A stretch of DNA of 64,000 bases from JACMRP01 sp047302465 (GTDB taxonomy: Bacteria > Bdellovibrionota > Bdellovibrionia > Bdellovibrionales > Bdellovibrionaceae), in NCBI RefSeq assembly GCF_047302465.1, contig NZ_CP178621.1:2976001-3040000 (forward strand). The letters run 5' to 3'. Shown piece after piece: positions 1 through 9,400 of the stretch. The notes below the pieces were generated by a model that saw nothing but the letters and a program-made list of their open reading frames with translations, was not told the DNA's origin and ran no database searches. Each line of letters begins with the position of its first letter. Position 1 is the first letter of the stretch. Position numbers and translations under genes: made by a program.

Positions 1-1738
1 GTACTAATTCTTTTTTAAGTTGATCCGTGCTTTGCACTCCGGTTTTTAAGGTCACAAAGGCATAAATACCTGTGCCTTTGATATCATGCGGATAACCGAC
101 GACAGCTGCTTCTGAAACCGCAGCGTGAGCCACCAAGGCACTTTCGATCTCGGCAGTTCCCAAGCGATGCCCCGATACATTCAAGACATCATCCACACGG
201 CCTGTGATCCAGTAATAACCATCTTTATCGCGACGGCAACCATCGCCTGTAAAGTAGTAACCTTTGTAAGCTGAAAAATAAGTTTCTTCGAAACGCTTGT
301 GGTCTTTGTAAACCGTGCGCATTTGCCCAGGCCATGAATCTTCGATGGCAAGAACACCTTCAGTGGCACCGTCAGCTTGGCGTTGACCTTCCGGTGTAAG
401 CACCACAGGTTTGATTCCAAAGAATGGCAATGTTGCCGAGCCCGGTTTTAAATCAAAAGCGCCTGGTAACGGAGAAATCAAAATCCCGCCCGTTTCTGTT
501 TGCCACCAAGTATCGACGATTGGGCAGCGCTCATCGCCGACCACTTTGTAATACCAAAGCCATGCTTCGGGATTGATGGGTTCACCTACTGAGCCAAGCA
601 CTCGCAAAGATTTACGCGAACATTTTTTTACAGGCGCTTCCCCTTCACGCATCAGTGCACGAATCGCTGTTGGTGCCGTGTAGAAAATTGTGACTTGGTG
701 TTTGTCGATGACTTCCCAGAATCGAGAATAGCTTGGATAGTGCGGAACTCCTTCAAACATCAACGAGGTCGCGCCATTCGCAAGCGGTCCATAGACCAAA
801 TAGCTATGCCCTGTCACCCAACCGACATCGGCTGTACACCAGTAAATATCGTTTTCTTGCAAATCAAAAACATACTCGTGAGTCATACTTGCATAAAGAA
901 GATAGCCACCCGTTGTATGAAGCACGCCCTTTGGTTTTCCCGTAGAGCCTGAAGTGTAAAGTAGAAATAACGGATCTTCGGCGTTCATTTTTTCTGGTTC
1001 ACACTCGGTATTCACTTTTGGAAGTTCGTCGTGATACCAAATGTCGCGACCTTCAACGAAGCCCACGGTGTTTCCTGTGTGACGAACCATCAAAACTTTA
1101 CGCACATTCGGAGTGCGCTTCAAAGCTTGGTCGACATTTTTCTTTAGTGGAATTGTTTTACTGCCACGAAGTCCTTCGTCAGCGGTAATTACAAAATCAG
1201 AATCACAATCTAAAATTCGATCCGCAATAGAATCTGGAGCAAAGCCGCCGAAAATTACCGAGTGCATAGCGCCAATACGCGTACACGCAAGCATCGCGTA
1301 GGCTGCTTCTAAAATCATCGGCATATAGATGGTGACTCGGTCACCGCGTTTTACGCCGTTACGTTTTAGAACATTCGCAAACTTACAGACATTTTCGTGA
1401 AGTTCCTTATAGGTCACTTTTTGCGAAGGCACGTTCGGGTCATCAGATTCCCAGATGAGTGCCACTTTGTTCGCACGTTTTGGCAGATGGCGGTCGATAC
1501 AGTTGTAAGAAACGTTCAGTTCCCCACCCTCGAACCACTTGATGCTGACTGGTGATTTGTAAGAGACCTCTTTGACCTTATTCCATTTTTTAAACCAGTG
1601 AAGACGCTCGGCTTGGCCTGCCCAGAATTTTTCTGGATCGCGAATGGACTCGTCGTACATCGCTTTGTATTTGGCTTTGTCGATCAGGGATTTTTTTGCA
1701 AACTCTGGTTTAACCGGAATGATGACGTCTTCACTCAT
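1..1738 (-). CDS. acs: Acetyl-CoA synthetase (AMP-forming), C-terminus cut by window edge
   Basis: This enzyme activates acetate to acetyl-CoA through an acetyl-adenylate in the cytoplasm. About 579 codons are visible and run off the left edge; the family is about 650 residues, so roughly 70 C-terminal residues are missing, including the region of the conserved catalytic lysine. The ANL-superfamily P-loop motif YTSGSTGKPKG lies near residues 260-270, and WWQTETGG, which binds the adenylate, near residue 410. The start is the ATG reading MSEDVIIPVK. It lies 104 bp downstream of dnaK, with a terminator between them, so it is probably transcribed from its own promoter. The family assignment is very secure from end-to-end similarity to known Acs. 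Confidence 0.96.
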   Translation of the reverse strand, partial: MSEDVIIPVKPEFAKKSLIDKAKYKAMYDESIRDPEKFWAGQAERLHWFKKWNKVKEVSYKSPVSIKWFEGGELNVSYNCIDRHLPKRANKVALIWESDDPNVPSQKVTYKELHENVCKFANVLKRNGVKRGDRVTIYMPMILEAAYAMLACTRIGAMHSVIFGGFAPDSIADRILDCDSDFVITADEGLRGSKTIPLKKNVDQALKRTPNVRKVLMVRHTGNTVGFVEGRDIWYHDELPKVNTECEPEKMNAEDPLFLLYTSGSTGKPKGVLHTTGGYLLYASMTHEYVFDLQENDIYWCTADVGWVTGHSYLVYGPLANGATSLMFEGVPHYPSYSRFWEVIDKHQVTIFYTAPTAIRALMREGEAPVKKCSRKSLRVLGSVGEPINPEAWLWYYKVVGDERCPIVDTWWQTETGGILISPLPGAFDLKPGSATLPFFGIKPVVLTPEGQRQADGATEGVLAIEDSWPGQMRTVYKDHKRFEETYFSAYKGYYFTGDGCRRDKDGYYWITGRVDDVLNVSGHRLGTAEIESALVAHAAVSEAAVVGYPHDIKGTGIYAFVTLKTGVQSTDQLKKELV

Positions 1739-1774
1739 GGGGCCCTCGTTCGTGCGTCAGCCCTTAAAAGCAAA

Positions 1775-1809
1775 AAGGCTGAGAGATTTATAAAAATTCT
1801 CCCAGCCTT
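1775..1809 (-). terminator. Intrinsic terminator after dnaK
   Basis: On the minus strand the arms AAGGCTGGGAGA and TCTCTCAGCCTT (nearly perfect, about 11 pairs) are followed by a run of T. It sits between dnaK and acs and would end the chaperone transcript. Confidence 0.8.
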
Positions 1810-1842
1810 CGAATGTAGAAACAAGTATTTTAAGTCGAACTC

Positions 1843-3771
1843 TTAGTTGACGTCTTTATAATCTGCGTCGATTACGTCGTCGCCATCTTTAGTTTCGCCT
1901 TCAGCTCCTGCTCCGCCCGAGCCGCCGTTACCGCCGCCGCCAGAACCGTCACCGCCAGGTTGTCCGCCTTGCTTTTTGTAAAGCTCAGAAGACAACTTGT
2001 GAGTCACAGCTTGAAGTTTATCGAACGCTGCTTTCAACTCTGTTGCTGGAGCAGATTTGTTCTCGAGAACTTTCTTTGCTTCAGCAATGGCGTCGTTGGC
2101 AGATTTCACTTCAGCCTCAGGGATTTGTGCGCCTGAGTCTTTGATCACTTTTTCTGTTTGGTAAATCAAGTTATCCAAGTTGTTGTGAGCTTGAACCGCT
2201 TCCGCTTTTTGTTTATCGGCGTCAGCTGCCAATTCTGCTTCACGAACTGCTTTTTTAACTTCTTCTTCACTCAAACCAGATTGAGCCGTGATCTTGATTT
2301 GTTGCTGCTTGCCAGAAGACAAGTCTTTTGCAGACACGCTCAAGATACCGTTCGCATCAATATCGAAAGTCACTTCAACTTGAGGAACGCCACGTGGAGC
2401 TGGTGGAATGCCCGCAAGCTCAAAGCGTCCTAGAGTTTTGTTGTCTGTCGACATCTTACGCTCGCCCTGAAGCACGTGGATATCAACCGCTGGTTGATTG
2501 TCCGCTGCTGTCGAGAAGACTTGAGTCTTCTTCGTAGGGATCGCAGTATTTCTTTCGATCAAGGCAGTCATTACACCACCCAAAGTTTCAATTCCTAGAG
2601 ACAATGGAGTTACGTCAAGCAACAACACGTCTTTCACGTCACCGGCAAGAACGCCCCCTTGAACAGCGGCACCAACTGCAACAACCTCATCTGGGTTCAC
2701 AGTGCGGTTTGGTTCTTTACCGAAGAAGTCTTTAACAGCTTTTTGGATCGCAGGAATACGAGTCGAACCACCCACAAGAACGACTTCGTCGATCTCAGAG
2801 GCTTTAAGGCCTGCGTCTTCCAAAGCTTTACGGCAAGGCTCCATAGAGCGTTTTACCAAGGCTTCTGTCATTTGTTCGAACTTCGCGCGAGAAAGTCTCA
2901 TTTGCAAATGCTTAGGACCTGATTGGTCTGCCGTGATGAACGGAAGATTGATCTCAGTGTCTTGAGCAGAAGAAAGTTCGATCTTTGCTTTCTCAGCCGC
3001 TTCTTTCAAACGTTGCAAAGCCATCTTGTCGTTTTTCAAATCAATTGCTTGATCCTTTTTGAACTCAGTGATGAGCCACTCAAGAATCACTGTATCGAAG
3101 TTATCACCACCTAAGTGCGTGTCCCCGTTCGTAGAACGAACTTCAACAACACCGTCACCCACTTCAAGGATAGAGATATCGAAAGTACCGCCCCCGAAGT
3201 CATAGATAACGATTTTTTCGTCTTTCTTTTTATCCAAGCCGTATGCAAGAGCTGCAGCGGTTGGTTCGTTGATGATACGTTTTACTTCAAGACCCGCGAT
3301 ACGACCGGCATCTTTTGTCGCCTGTCTTTGAGAGTCATTGAAATAAGCAGGAACTGTAATAACAGCTTCTGTTACCGGTTCGCCCAAATAGTCTTCAGCA
3401 ACTTTTTTAAGTTTTGCCAAAACAGCTGCGCCGATTTCTTCTGGAGAAGCTTGTTTTCCGTTTGTAAGTTTGAATGCACAGTCATTGCCTTTAGCAACAA
3501 CAGTGTACGGAACCAATTTGATTTCTTCAGAGATTTCTTCGAATCTGCGACCGATGAAACGTTTCGCAGAATAGATTGTATTTTCAGGATTGGTCACAGC
3601 CTGACGTTTTGCGATTTGGCCCACAAGACGTTCGCCGTCTTTTGTGAAAGCCACCACAGAAGGAGTCGTGCGTGCGCCCTCTTCGTTAACTAGGACTTTC
3701 GGTTCGCCACCTTCCATGATCGCCACGCAAGAGTTGGTCGTCCCTAAGTCGATACCAATAATTTTTCCCAT
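1843..3771 (-). CDS. dnaK: Molecular chaperone DnaK (Hsp70)
   Basis: Cytosolic Hsp70 that binds unfolded polypeptides in ATP-regulated cycles with DnaJ and GrpE. It is 642 residues, the normal length. The N-terminal ATPase domain starts with the phosphate-binding loop GIDLGTTNSCVAI (residues 5-17) and contains VYDFGGGTFDIS-type and VLVGGSTRIPAIQ signatures. The substrate-binding domain follows, then a helical lid. The tail is Gly-rich and ends in an acidic DVIDADYKDVN, like other proteobacterial DnaK tails. It lies 91 bp downstream of dnaJ on the same strand, so the order is dnaJ then dnaK, the reverse of the usual dnaK-dnaJ. No grpE or hrcA is present in this window. A GGAG-type ribosome site precedes the ATG. 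Confidence 0.98.
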   Translation of the reverse strand: MGKIIGIDLGTTNSCVAIMEGGEPKVLVNEEGARTTPSVVAFTKDGERLVGQIAKRQAVTNPENTIYSAKRFIGRRFEEISEEIKLVPYTVVAKGNDCAFKLTNGKQASPEEIGAAVLAKLKKVAEDYLGEPVTEAVITVPAYFNDSQRQATKDAGRIAGLEVKRIINEPTAAALAYGLDKKKDEKIVIYDFGGGTFDISILEVGDGVVEVRSTNGDTHLGGDNFDTVILEWLITEFKKDQAIDLKNDKMALQRLKEAAEKAKIELSSAQDTEINLPFITADQSGPKHLQMRLSRAKFEQMTEALVKRSMEPCRKALEDAGLKASEIDEVVLVGGSTRIPAIQKAVKDFFGKEPNRTVNPDEVVAVGAAVQGGVLAGDVKDVLLLDVTPLSLGIETLGGVMTALIERNTAIPTKKTQVFSTAADNQPAVDIHVLQGERKMSTDNKTLGRFELAGIPPAPRGVPQVEVTFDIDANGILSVSAKDLSSGKQQQIKITAQSGLSEEEVKKAVREAELAADADKQKAEAVQAHNNLDNLIYQTEKVIKDSGAQIPEAEVKSANDAIAEAKKVLENKSAPATELKAAFDKLQAVTHKLSSELYKKQGGQPGGDGSGGGGNGGSGGAGAEGETKDGDDVIDADYKDVN

Positions 3772-3862
3772 TTTTCGCTCCTTAATAAAAACCTAAACTT
3801 AACTAACACTTAAAACATGAGTCGGCTTTAAAAACCGTCAAGGTCCCCGGGGTCTTTTTTAG

Positions 3863-4972
3863 CTATTTTTTCCTGCCAAAAATCCCGCCCTCGCCTTTAA
3901 CGTCGATACCCTTTAATTTTGCCAATTCGCGTAAGAGTTTTTCTTCTTCTTTTGAGATTTTTTCGGGAAATTCGACCTCTAAAGTGCAATAGAGATCTCC
4001 GCGGCGTTGGCCTCGTAATGACGGCAGACCTTGGCCTGAAAGCTTCAAAGTCTTGCCATTTGGCGTCCCCTTAGGAACGTCCAGAGTGACCTCTTCAGCC
4101 AGTGTCTCAACATCGATCTCGGCCCCTAATAGCAATTGCAGGTAGGATACGGAAACTGAGGTATGAAGGTCGTCCCCTTCGCGTTCGAAATGATCGTGAT
4201 CTTTAACGCGAATTTCGACGTATAGGTCACCCGCAGGGCCACCGTTAAAGCCGCCTTCGCCTTCGTTGCCGACGCGCAAACGAGTGCCGGTGTCGACTCC
4301 TGGAGGAATATTGATGCGAATTTTGCGATGTTCAGGAACGCGGCCTTTGCCCTTACAAGGTTTGCATGGATTTTTGATCATGCTGCCTTCACCACGGCAA
4401 GTTGGGCACGTTGAAGCAACGCTAAAGAATCCTTGTGAACGTACGACTTGGCCCGAGCCACCGCATGTTGGGCAACTGACGGGGCTAGAGCCTTTTTCAG
4501 CGCCACTGCCTTTACACTCGCCGCAAGATTCGTCGGTGTCGAACTCGATATCTTTTTCGAGTCCATTTAAAACGTCTTTCAGGGAAATCTCAGTGACGTA
4601 ACGAAGGTCGGCTCCGCGACGTGGTTCGTGACGAGAGCGACGTGAACGTTGACCGCCGCCTCCGAAGAAGTCGCCGAAAATATCACCGAAGTTTGCAAAA
4701 ATATCTTCGACATCTTGGTAACCGCGACCGCCACCCATGCCGCCACTGAAGGCTGCATGACCGAAGCGATCATACTGCGCGCGTTTTTGAGCATCACTCA
4801 AAACTTCGTAGGCGCCAGCGGCTTCTTTGAATTTTTCTTCGGCCTCGGGATTGCCAGGATTTTTATCGGGATGAAATTGCATCGCCAATTTGCGATAGGC
4901 TTTTTTGATAGTGTCGGCATCGGCGTCTTTCGCCACACCCAAAATCTCGTAGTAATCCCTTTGACTCGCCAT
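3863..4972 (-). CDS. dnaJ: Co-chaperone DnaJ (Hsp40)
   Basis: Type I J-protein that delivers substrates to DnaK and stimulates its ATPase. It is 369 residues. The J domain covers residues 1-70 with the essential HPD at 34-36. A Gly/Phe-rich linker follows (FGGGGQRSRRSR), then four zinc-binding CxxCxGxG repeats (CGECKGSG, CPTCGGSG, CPTCRGEG, CKPCKGKG) at about residues 149-215, then the C-terminal substrate-binding domains. It is upstream of dnaK on the same strand. The ribosome site before the ATG is weak. Its 5' flank carries a promoter-like pair that could also be read as a heat-shock sigma site. Confidence 0.98.
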   Translation of the reverse strand: MASQRDYYEILGVAKDADADTIKKAYRKLAMQFHPDKNPGNPEAEEKFKEAAGAYEVLSDAQKRAQYDRFGHAAFSGGMGGGRGYQDVEDIFANFGDIFGDFFGGGGQRSRRSRHEPRRGADLRYVTEISLKDVLNGLEKDIEFDTDESCGECKGSGAEKGSSPVSCPTCGGSGQVVRSQGFFSVASTCPTCRGEGSMIKNPCKPCKGKGRVPEHRKIRINIPPGVDTGTRLRVGNEGEGGFNGGPAGDLYVEIRVKDHDHFEREGDDLHTSVSVSYLQLLLGAEIDVETLAEEVTLDVPKGTPNGKTLKLSGQGLPSLRGQRRGDLYCTLEVEFPEKISKEEEKLLRELAKLKGIDVKGEGGIFGRKK

Positions 4973-5004
4973 ATAATATCCCGGTTACGATTTCGTATTC
5001 AGGG

Positions 5005-5033
5005 AATATGAAGCTTTTTTACAGGGAGTCAAG
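5005..5033 (-). promoter_or_regulatory. Likely promoter of dnaJ-dnaK
   Basis: Minus strand: TTGACT, 16 nt, CATATT. The same stretch also reads CTTGAC-N14-CTTCATAT, which resembles the sigma-32 consensus (CTTGAA and CCCCATNT). It is about 35-60 nt upstream of the dnaJ start. Which sigma factor uses it cannot be decided by eye. Confidence 0.5.
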
Positions 5034-5125
5034 CAGGTGCACGAAAAGACGAGGGATTACCCCATGTAACGCGGGGCTTCGCCGATAGGAAACGTTGGCT
5101 GCCACTATCGCGGCGGTGACGAGAC

Positions 5126-5413
5126 TTAATTTTGCGAAAGTTCGTAGGCAATTTTGATCGTGCGACCGTCAGAGATGTGTCCTTTGACGAGAACGAACGC
5201 CCCTGGCGGAAACTCCCAAGTTTCATCACCGGGCACAAGATTCTGAGGCTGCGGAAGAATCTGGTACAAACTCGGATCAGCCCCTTTCCGCCGCGCAATC
5301 ACAGGCCGCCAAACATCCAACTGCTCGTTAGTGAGCCGCACGTAAATGGTTTGGGTGTTACCCCAATTGTTGAGTTTTTCTAGGAGGGATTTGATGAAGT
5401 TCACTAAAGCCAA
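5126..5413 (-). CDS. Hypothetical protein downstream of Rhs gene
   Basis: About 95 residues, not recognised. The N-terminus is amphipathic (VNFIKSLLEKLNNWG), and the rest is rich in beta-type residues, with WEFPPGAFVLVKGHISDGRTIKIAYEL at the end. It has no signal peptide or cysteines. It begins 5 bp after the preceding gene, so the two are co-transcribed. The first possible start is TTG; a GTG three codons later is an alternative, and neither has a convincing ribosome site. As the last gene of the Rhs block it could be an immunity or accessory protein, but only its position suggests this. Confidence 0.6.
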   Translation of the reverse strand: MALVNFIKSLLEKLNNWGNTQTIYVRLTNEQLDVWRPVIARRKGADPSLYQILPQPQNLVPGDETWEFPPGAFVLVKGHISDGRTIKIAYELSQN

Positions 5414-5418
5414 CCCAA

Positions 5419-5772
5419 TTATTTAATTTTCCGGATAAGACGAATGCCACATTTTCCAAGAATCCAACGCGCAAAAAAGTCCGGACGCCTCAGTGAAGGA
5501 ATATCCCTCTCCAAAGGGTTCTTCAAATAAAAGGAAATGTTTTTAACAACTTCTTCAACTAGGTCTGCCCGGTCGTTAGGATTCCAATTCTCGAAACGTC
5601 GATATAGATTCGGACCAATAATATCCACCTGAGAGGGAAAACAAGATACCTTTAGATCACCAATAGAAATCTCAATTTCAGACTTATCTTCGTCATTGAT
5701 CTCCGTGACCAACTTTTCTTCGTTGGCCCATTTAGAAAATACTTGCAAAAATAAAGTCTGAAATTGTGTCAT
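5419..5772 (-). CDS. Hypothetical protein of the Rhs block
   Basis: 117 residues, not recognised. It is soluble and charged, starting MTQFQTLFLQVFSKWANEEK, with the middle (EIEISIGDLKVSCFPSQVDIIGPNLYRRF) predicted to be beta-rich and a basic end (GIRLIRKIK). It has no signal peptide. It is separated from the upstream unknown gene by 90 bp holding an inverted repeat. Small soluble genes behind Rhs genes are often immunity proteins; that is inference here. Confidence 0.6.
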   Translation of the reverse strand: MTQFQTLFLQVFSKWANEEKLVTEINDEDKSEIEISIGDLKVSCFPSQVDIIGPNLYRRFENWNPNDRADLVEEVVKNISFYLKNPLERDIPSLRRPDFFARWILGKCGIRLIRKIK

Positions 5773-5792
5773 GTATACCCTACTTAAGAAAA

Positions 5793-5844
5793 GTGGCAGG
5801 TCCTATTTCTTGTTGCAGTGTTTCCGTAAAAAGGGCCTGGCACC
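5793..5844. repeat. Imperfect inverted repeat in the Rhs block
   Basis: Left arm GTGGCAGGTCCTATTT and the reverse complement of the right arm, GTGCCAGGCCCTTTTT, match at 13 of 16 positions. It sits in the 90-bp gap between two unknown genes and could be a terminator for the minus-strand transcript or a dispersed palindromic repeat. Confidence 0.5.
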
Positions 5845-5862
5845 GAATTTCAAAACTAGTAG

Positions 5863-6456
5863 CTATATCTTTCTTGAGACAGCTAATGTTGCAAAGATAA
5901 GAGCCTCTTCAAAAATCCTTTCTCTTGTATAAGAGCTCTCGGTAGAGCCCTCGTGAGAATCTGCAAATCGGAGCTCAAAACACGAAATACCTGGAATCGA
6001 GGCCTCTAGCTTCTTAAATAAAACATTCGTGTATGAAGTCACAACTCGAAATTTTTGTTTGGAGGTTGTAAAATTTTTTTCGACCGGAGTCAGCAAATCC
6101 ATGTTCGCTTTACCTGAGAATAGCAAGTTAAAGTTTTCTGGTTGTTTTTGATCAAAAGAAACCACTAAAAAGAACGTATCTTGGTTCAAATTTTTTAAAT
6201 TCTCCCTAACATACTTAGCAAGGTCATCGATACACAGATTTTCATTTTTTTCAGACAATGTTAAATCGCTTAGGTCACCGGCTACAGCTTTGGCGCATTC
6301 CACATTTTTCGGGCGAAATATGGGTAAGCCCCAATCCGTGAATATGAAATCGGACCTTTTACTCAAGTCATTGACGAAAACCACTCCTCTGAAACCAATC
6401 TCCGTATTATTGGAGAAATCAACCGAATCAAAATTATTAGCTTTATCTTTTGTCAT
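5863..6456 (-). CDS. Hypothetical protein, candidate Rhs immunity protein
   Basis: 197 residues, not recognised. The ATG reading MTKDKANNF is chosen because it lies 2 bp after the Rhs stop codon; a longer reading would overlap the Rhs gene by 43 bp. The protein is soluble, with no signal peptide, and mixed alpha/beta in appearance (GFRGVVFVNDLSKRSDFIF, DTFFLVVSFDQKQPENF). Immediate translational coupling to the toxin-like gene is the usual arrangement for an immunity gene. No family could be named, so the role is inference. Confidence 0.7.
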   Translation of the reverse strand: MTKDKANNFDSVDFSNNTEIGFRGVVFVNDLSKRSDFIFTDWGLPIFRPKNVECAKAVAGDLSDLTLSEKNENLCIDDLAKYVRENLKNLNQDTFFLVVSFDQKQPENFNLLFSGKANMDLLTPVEKNFTTSKQKFRVVTSYTNVLFKKLEASIPGISCFELRFADSHEGSTESSYTRERIFEEALIFATLAVSRKI

Positions 6457-6458
6457 GC

Positions 6459-9400
6459 CTATTGTCCTTCTACACAACGTTTGTAAGCATCTGCATAACA
6501 TTTAAATTTTTCATCAGAGTTTCTCTTTTGTGCTTCGCAAAGCGCCTTTGCCGCATCATATCCTTCTGGGCAATTGGGCTTAGGTGGGCCCCCCACCACT
6601 GCATCAATGATTTCGTTAACTGCTCCAACGATCTTAGGCACATTTGCACAAAGATATGCAGCTCCGATGCCGATAGCAATATCTCCTATTGGAATAACTA
6701 TACCTACGGCATATTTTCCACTAGGATCAATGAAGTTTACTGGATTTTGAAGAACGTAGCCAAACAAATTCGTATCACCGCCTCCAAACAAAATCGGGTC
6801 CTTTGCTGTCCAACGGCCTATCTCAGGGGCATAATCACGAACTCCAAATCTCACGAGAGCCGTGTCCGTATCATACAATCCACCCGCGAAGCCGAATGGC
6901 AATAAGCCTGGGTTCGTGTTCGCTGTTACACGGCCGTATTCGTCGTGGTCCATGCGACCTGCGATGGTGCCGTCGCTTACCTTTACTACCAATCTTGGAG
7001 AGCCCAATTGGTCTGAGATGATGCGATAGTCGTCAGATCCCATGATCATGTAGTCTGGGATATTGCTTTTTGAGCCGTACACGAACCGTTTTGTGATGTT
7101 ACCAGAGCTATCCACTTCGGCCGCGATTCTGGTTTGATCCATGTAGATCCAACGTTTTTGCACCACTCCGTTCTTGAGTTTACCGACGCGACGATTAAGA
7201 CCATCGATCTCGTACGTGAACACATCCGCGTTTGGCATAGTCACACTTGTCAGGTTCCCAAACACATCATAAGTGTAGCTGGTTGTTGTGCTTGTCAATG
7301 TGTGGGTTTTGCTCGTGAGGTCTCCATTTGCGTTGTACGTGAACGTCAACTGATTGTATGCCGTCATACGGTCTTGAGCATCGTAAGTGGCCGTCGTTGT
7401 TATGCCACCGATCGTGCCCCCATCTCTGTTTGAGTTGTCGTCATAATCATAAGTCGCAACTGTCGAGCTGTTCTTATTGGTTTGAGTCAGACGTCCCGCA
7501 CTGTCGAAGGTGTAATCATAGTCATCGGTCGTGCTATTCATGGTCTGAGTTTTACCATTGATGCGACCCATGCCATCTCTTGCAAGATCTAAATCATAGA
7601 TCACGGTCGTACCGTACTTCGCTTTGTAGTTCGTCACTTCTCCGAACGAGTTGTATGTGTACTCGTCTGTTACAATGTTCGGACTTGAGCCAATGCTTGT
7701 TCCATTGAGAAGAGCACTTGGTGTGGAGTATGCGAGGGTTAAGTCGCCAGCTCCGGTGAGGTATTCGTCATTGTCGTAGGTGTAGTAGATTTGATCGTAT
7801 TGAGTGCTTGTAGAAACAGTGTCATCATTCACGGTTCCGTTTGAAGCAAGTGCCCTGACATACCCATTATTAAAGGTATAAGAGCTATCAGAGACACTAT
7901 ACTGAGTAGGAATTGTACCCGCATAGTACATATTAGTGCTAATACCAGTTGGAGCTGCAATCGTCCCTGGCAGCCCATTTCCATTGTTCATCCAAACCGT
8001 ATATGTCCCCGCTGGCGCTACGATACTCTCGAGAGCCCCAGTCGTTGCATTATAAGTGTACTCAATAGAGTCGCCATTCGGCTTGTTGATTTCAACAAGC
8101 TGTTTGTCGTCATTATAAGAATAAGTCGTATTTACAACCGAAACTCCAGAAAGCGTCGGAGGCTCATATGTGTTAGGAAGTTCGTTTGCATTCAAACCAA
8201 AGCTATGAATGGTTCGACCTGGCGGTGTTATGCCAGAGACATTTCCGTTAGCATCATAAGAGTACGTGATCGTACGTAGATCAGGAAATATCTTCGTCGC
8301 CACTCTGCCTGCACTGTCATAAGTAAAGGCCGTAGTTTGACTAAGAGGATTCGTGATGGAGCTCAAAAAGCCTGTAGTTGAATTGTAAGCTAATGTAGTC
8401 TCACGTGCATCTTGCTCAATTTTGGTCAGGTTTTCATTGGTATAGGTGAATTCAACAGGATGTAAATTTCCGCGCTTTTGGGAAACTATACGCTCATAAC
8501 TGTCAATAACTGTCTCACTTGTCTTTCCAAGCGCTGTATACTTGCTAAAAGTTTTGGTTGTTGGGTCATAGTCAGTCGTAACATTGAAGCTATTCTTCGT
8601 AGAATTGATAGAGTAGGTATCAATTGAAAACGGATCATCAGGATCGGTTAACGTGATAGATTGCGAATTGGTAAAGTAATAATAAGCAGAACCATATCCA
8701 TATGTTTTTTGCGTTGGAAAAATACTCATCGCTCCAAATCGGGCATCATCTTGGTATGAGTTACTGACCGAGATGCCTCGAGCCGAACTACTATCACTCG
8801 AATAAATTCCACTTCTAGATGCAGTGAATGTCTCTTGAGAGGTATTCGGCAATGTTATTGTGCTCGATTGAGTCGTCATGTCTCCATTTGTTTGAACAAT
8901 TGTTTCTCTTCCCATTGGAGTCTCACGCTTGACGTCCGCAGTATAGCCATTGCCGGTTCTTGCAACTAGATCAAAAAAATACCCTCCGGAATGCGCATCA
9001 GTAATCAATCCGCCAGCGCTATCATAGGTGAATGTGCTAACTTGACCTTGAGGTTTCGTAAAAGTACTCAGCAAACCGCCCGTACCAGAATAAGTCATTT
9101 CGTATGTTTCACTATTTGGATTTTCAGCAGATTCCAAATATCCATTCGAATCCAACGAAACAGTTGTTGTATGTCCCTTAGGCGTATCAATCGAAACCAA
9201 ATCCCCACTAAAATTCCTATTAAAAGTAGTGGTTCTGCTAAATGGTTCCGAAATTGACGAAAGTCTTCCCTGCCCATCATATGAAAAGCTATAGATAGTA
9301 GTTCCGAGCAAGCCAGTTTTTATGGCAACAACTTTTCCCGTTGAATCAAAATCATAAACTAGCGACGCATCTTCTTCGGCAACTCGCTTGCCTCCTCCAG

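Noticed and set aside
2205..2220. GCCGATAA on the minus strand within dnaK
   Set aside because: It is coding (Ala-Asp-Lys codons), not placed before a gene.
3115..3693. 192-residue open frame opposite dnaK
   Set aside because: It is an antisense shadow of a conserved gene, with no ribosome site.
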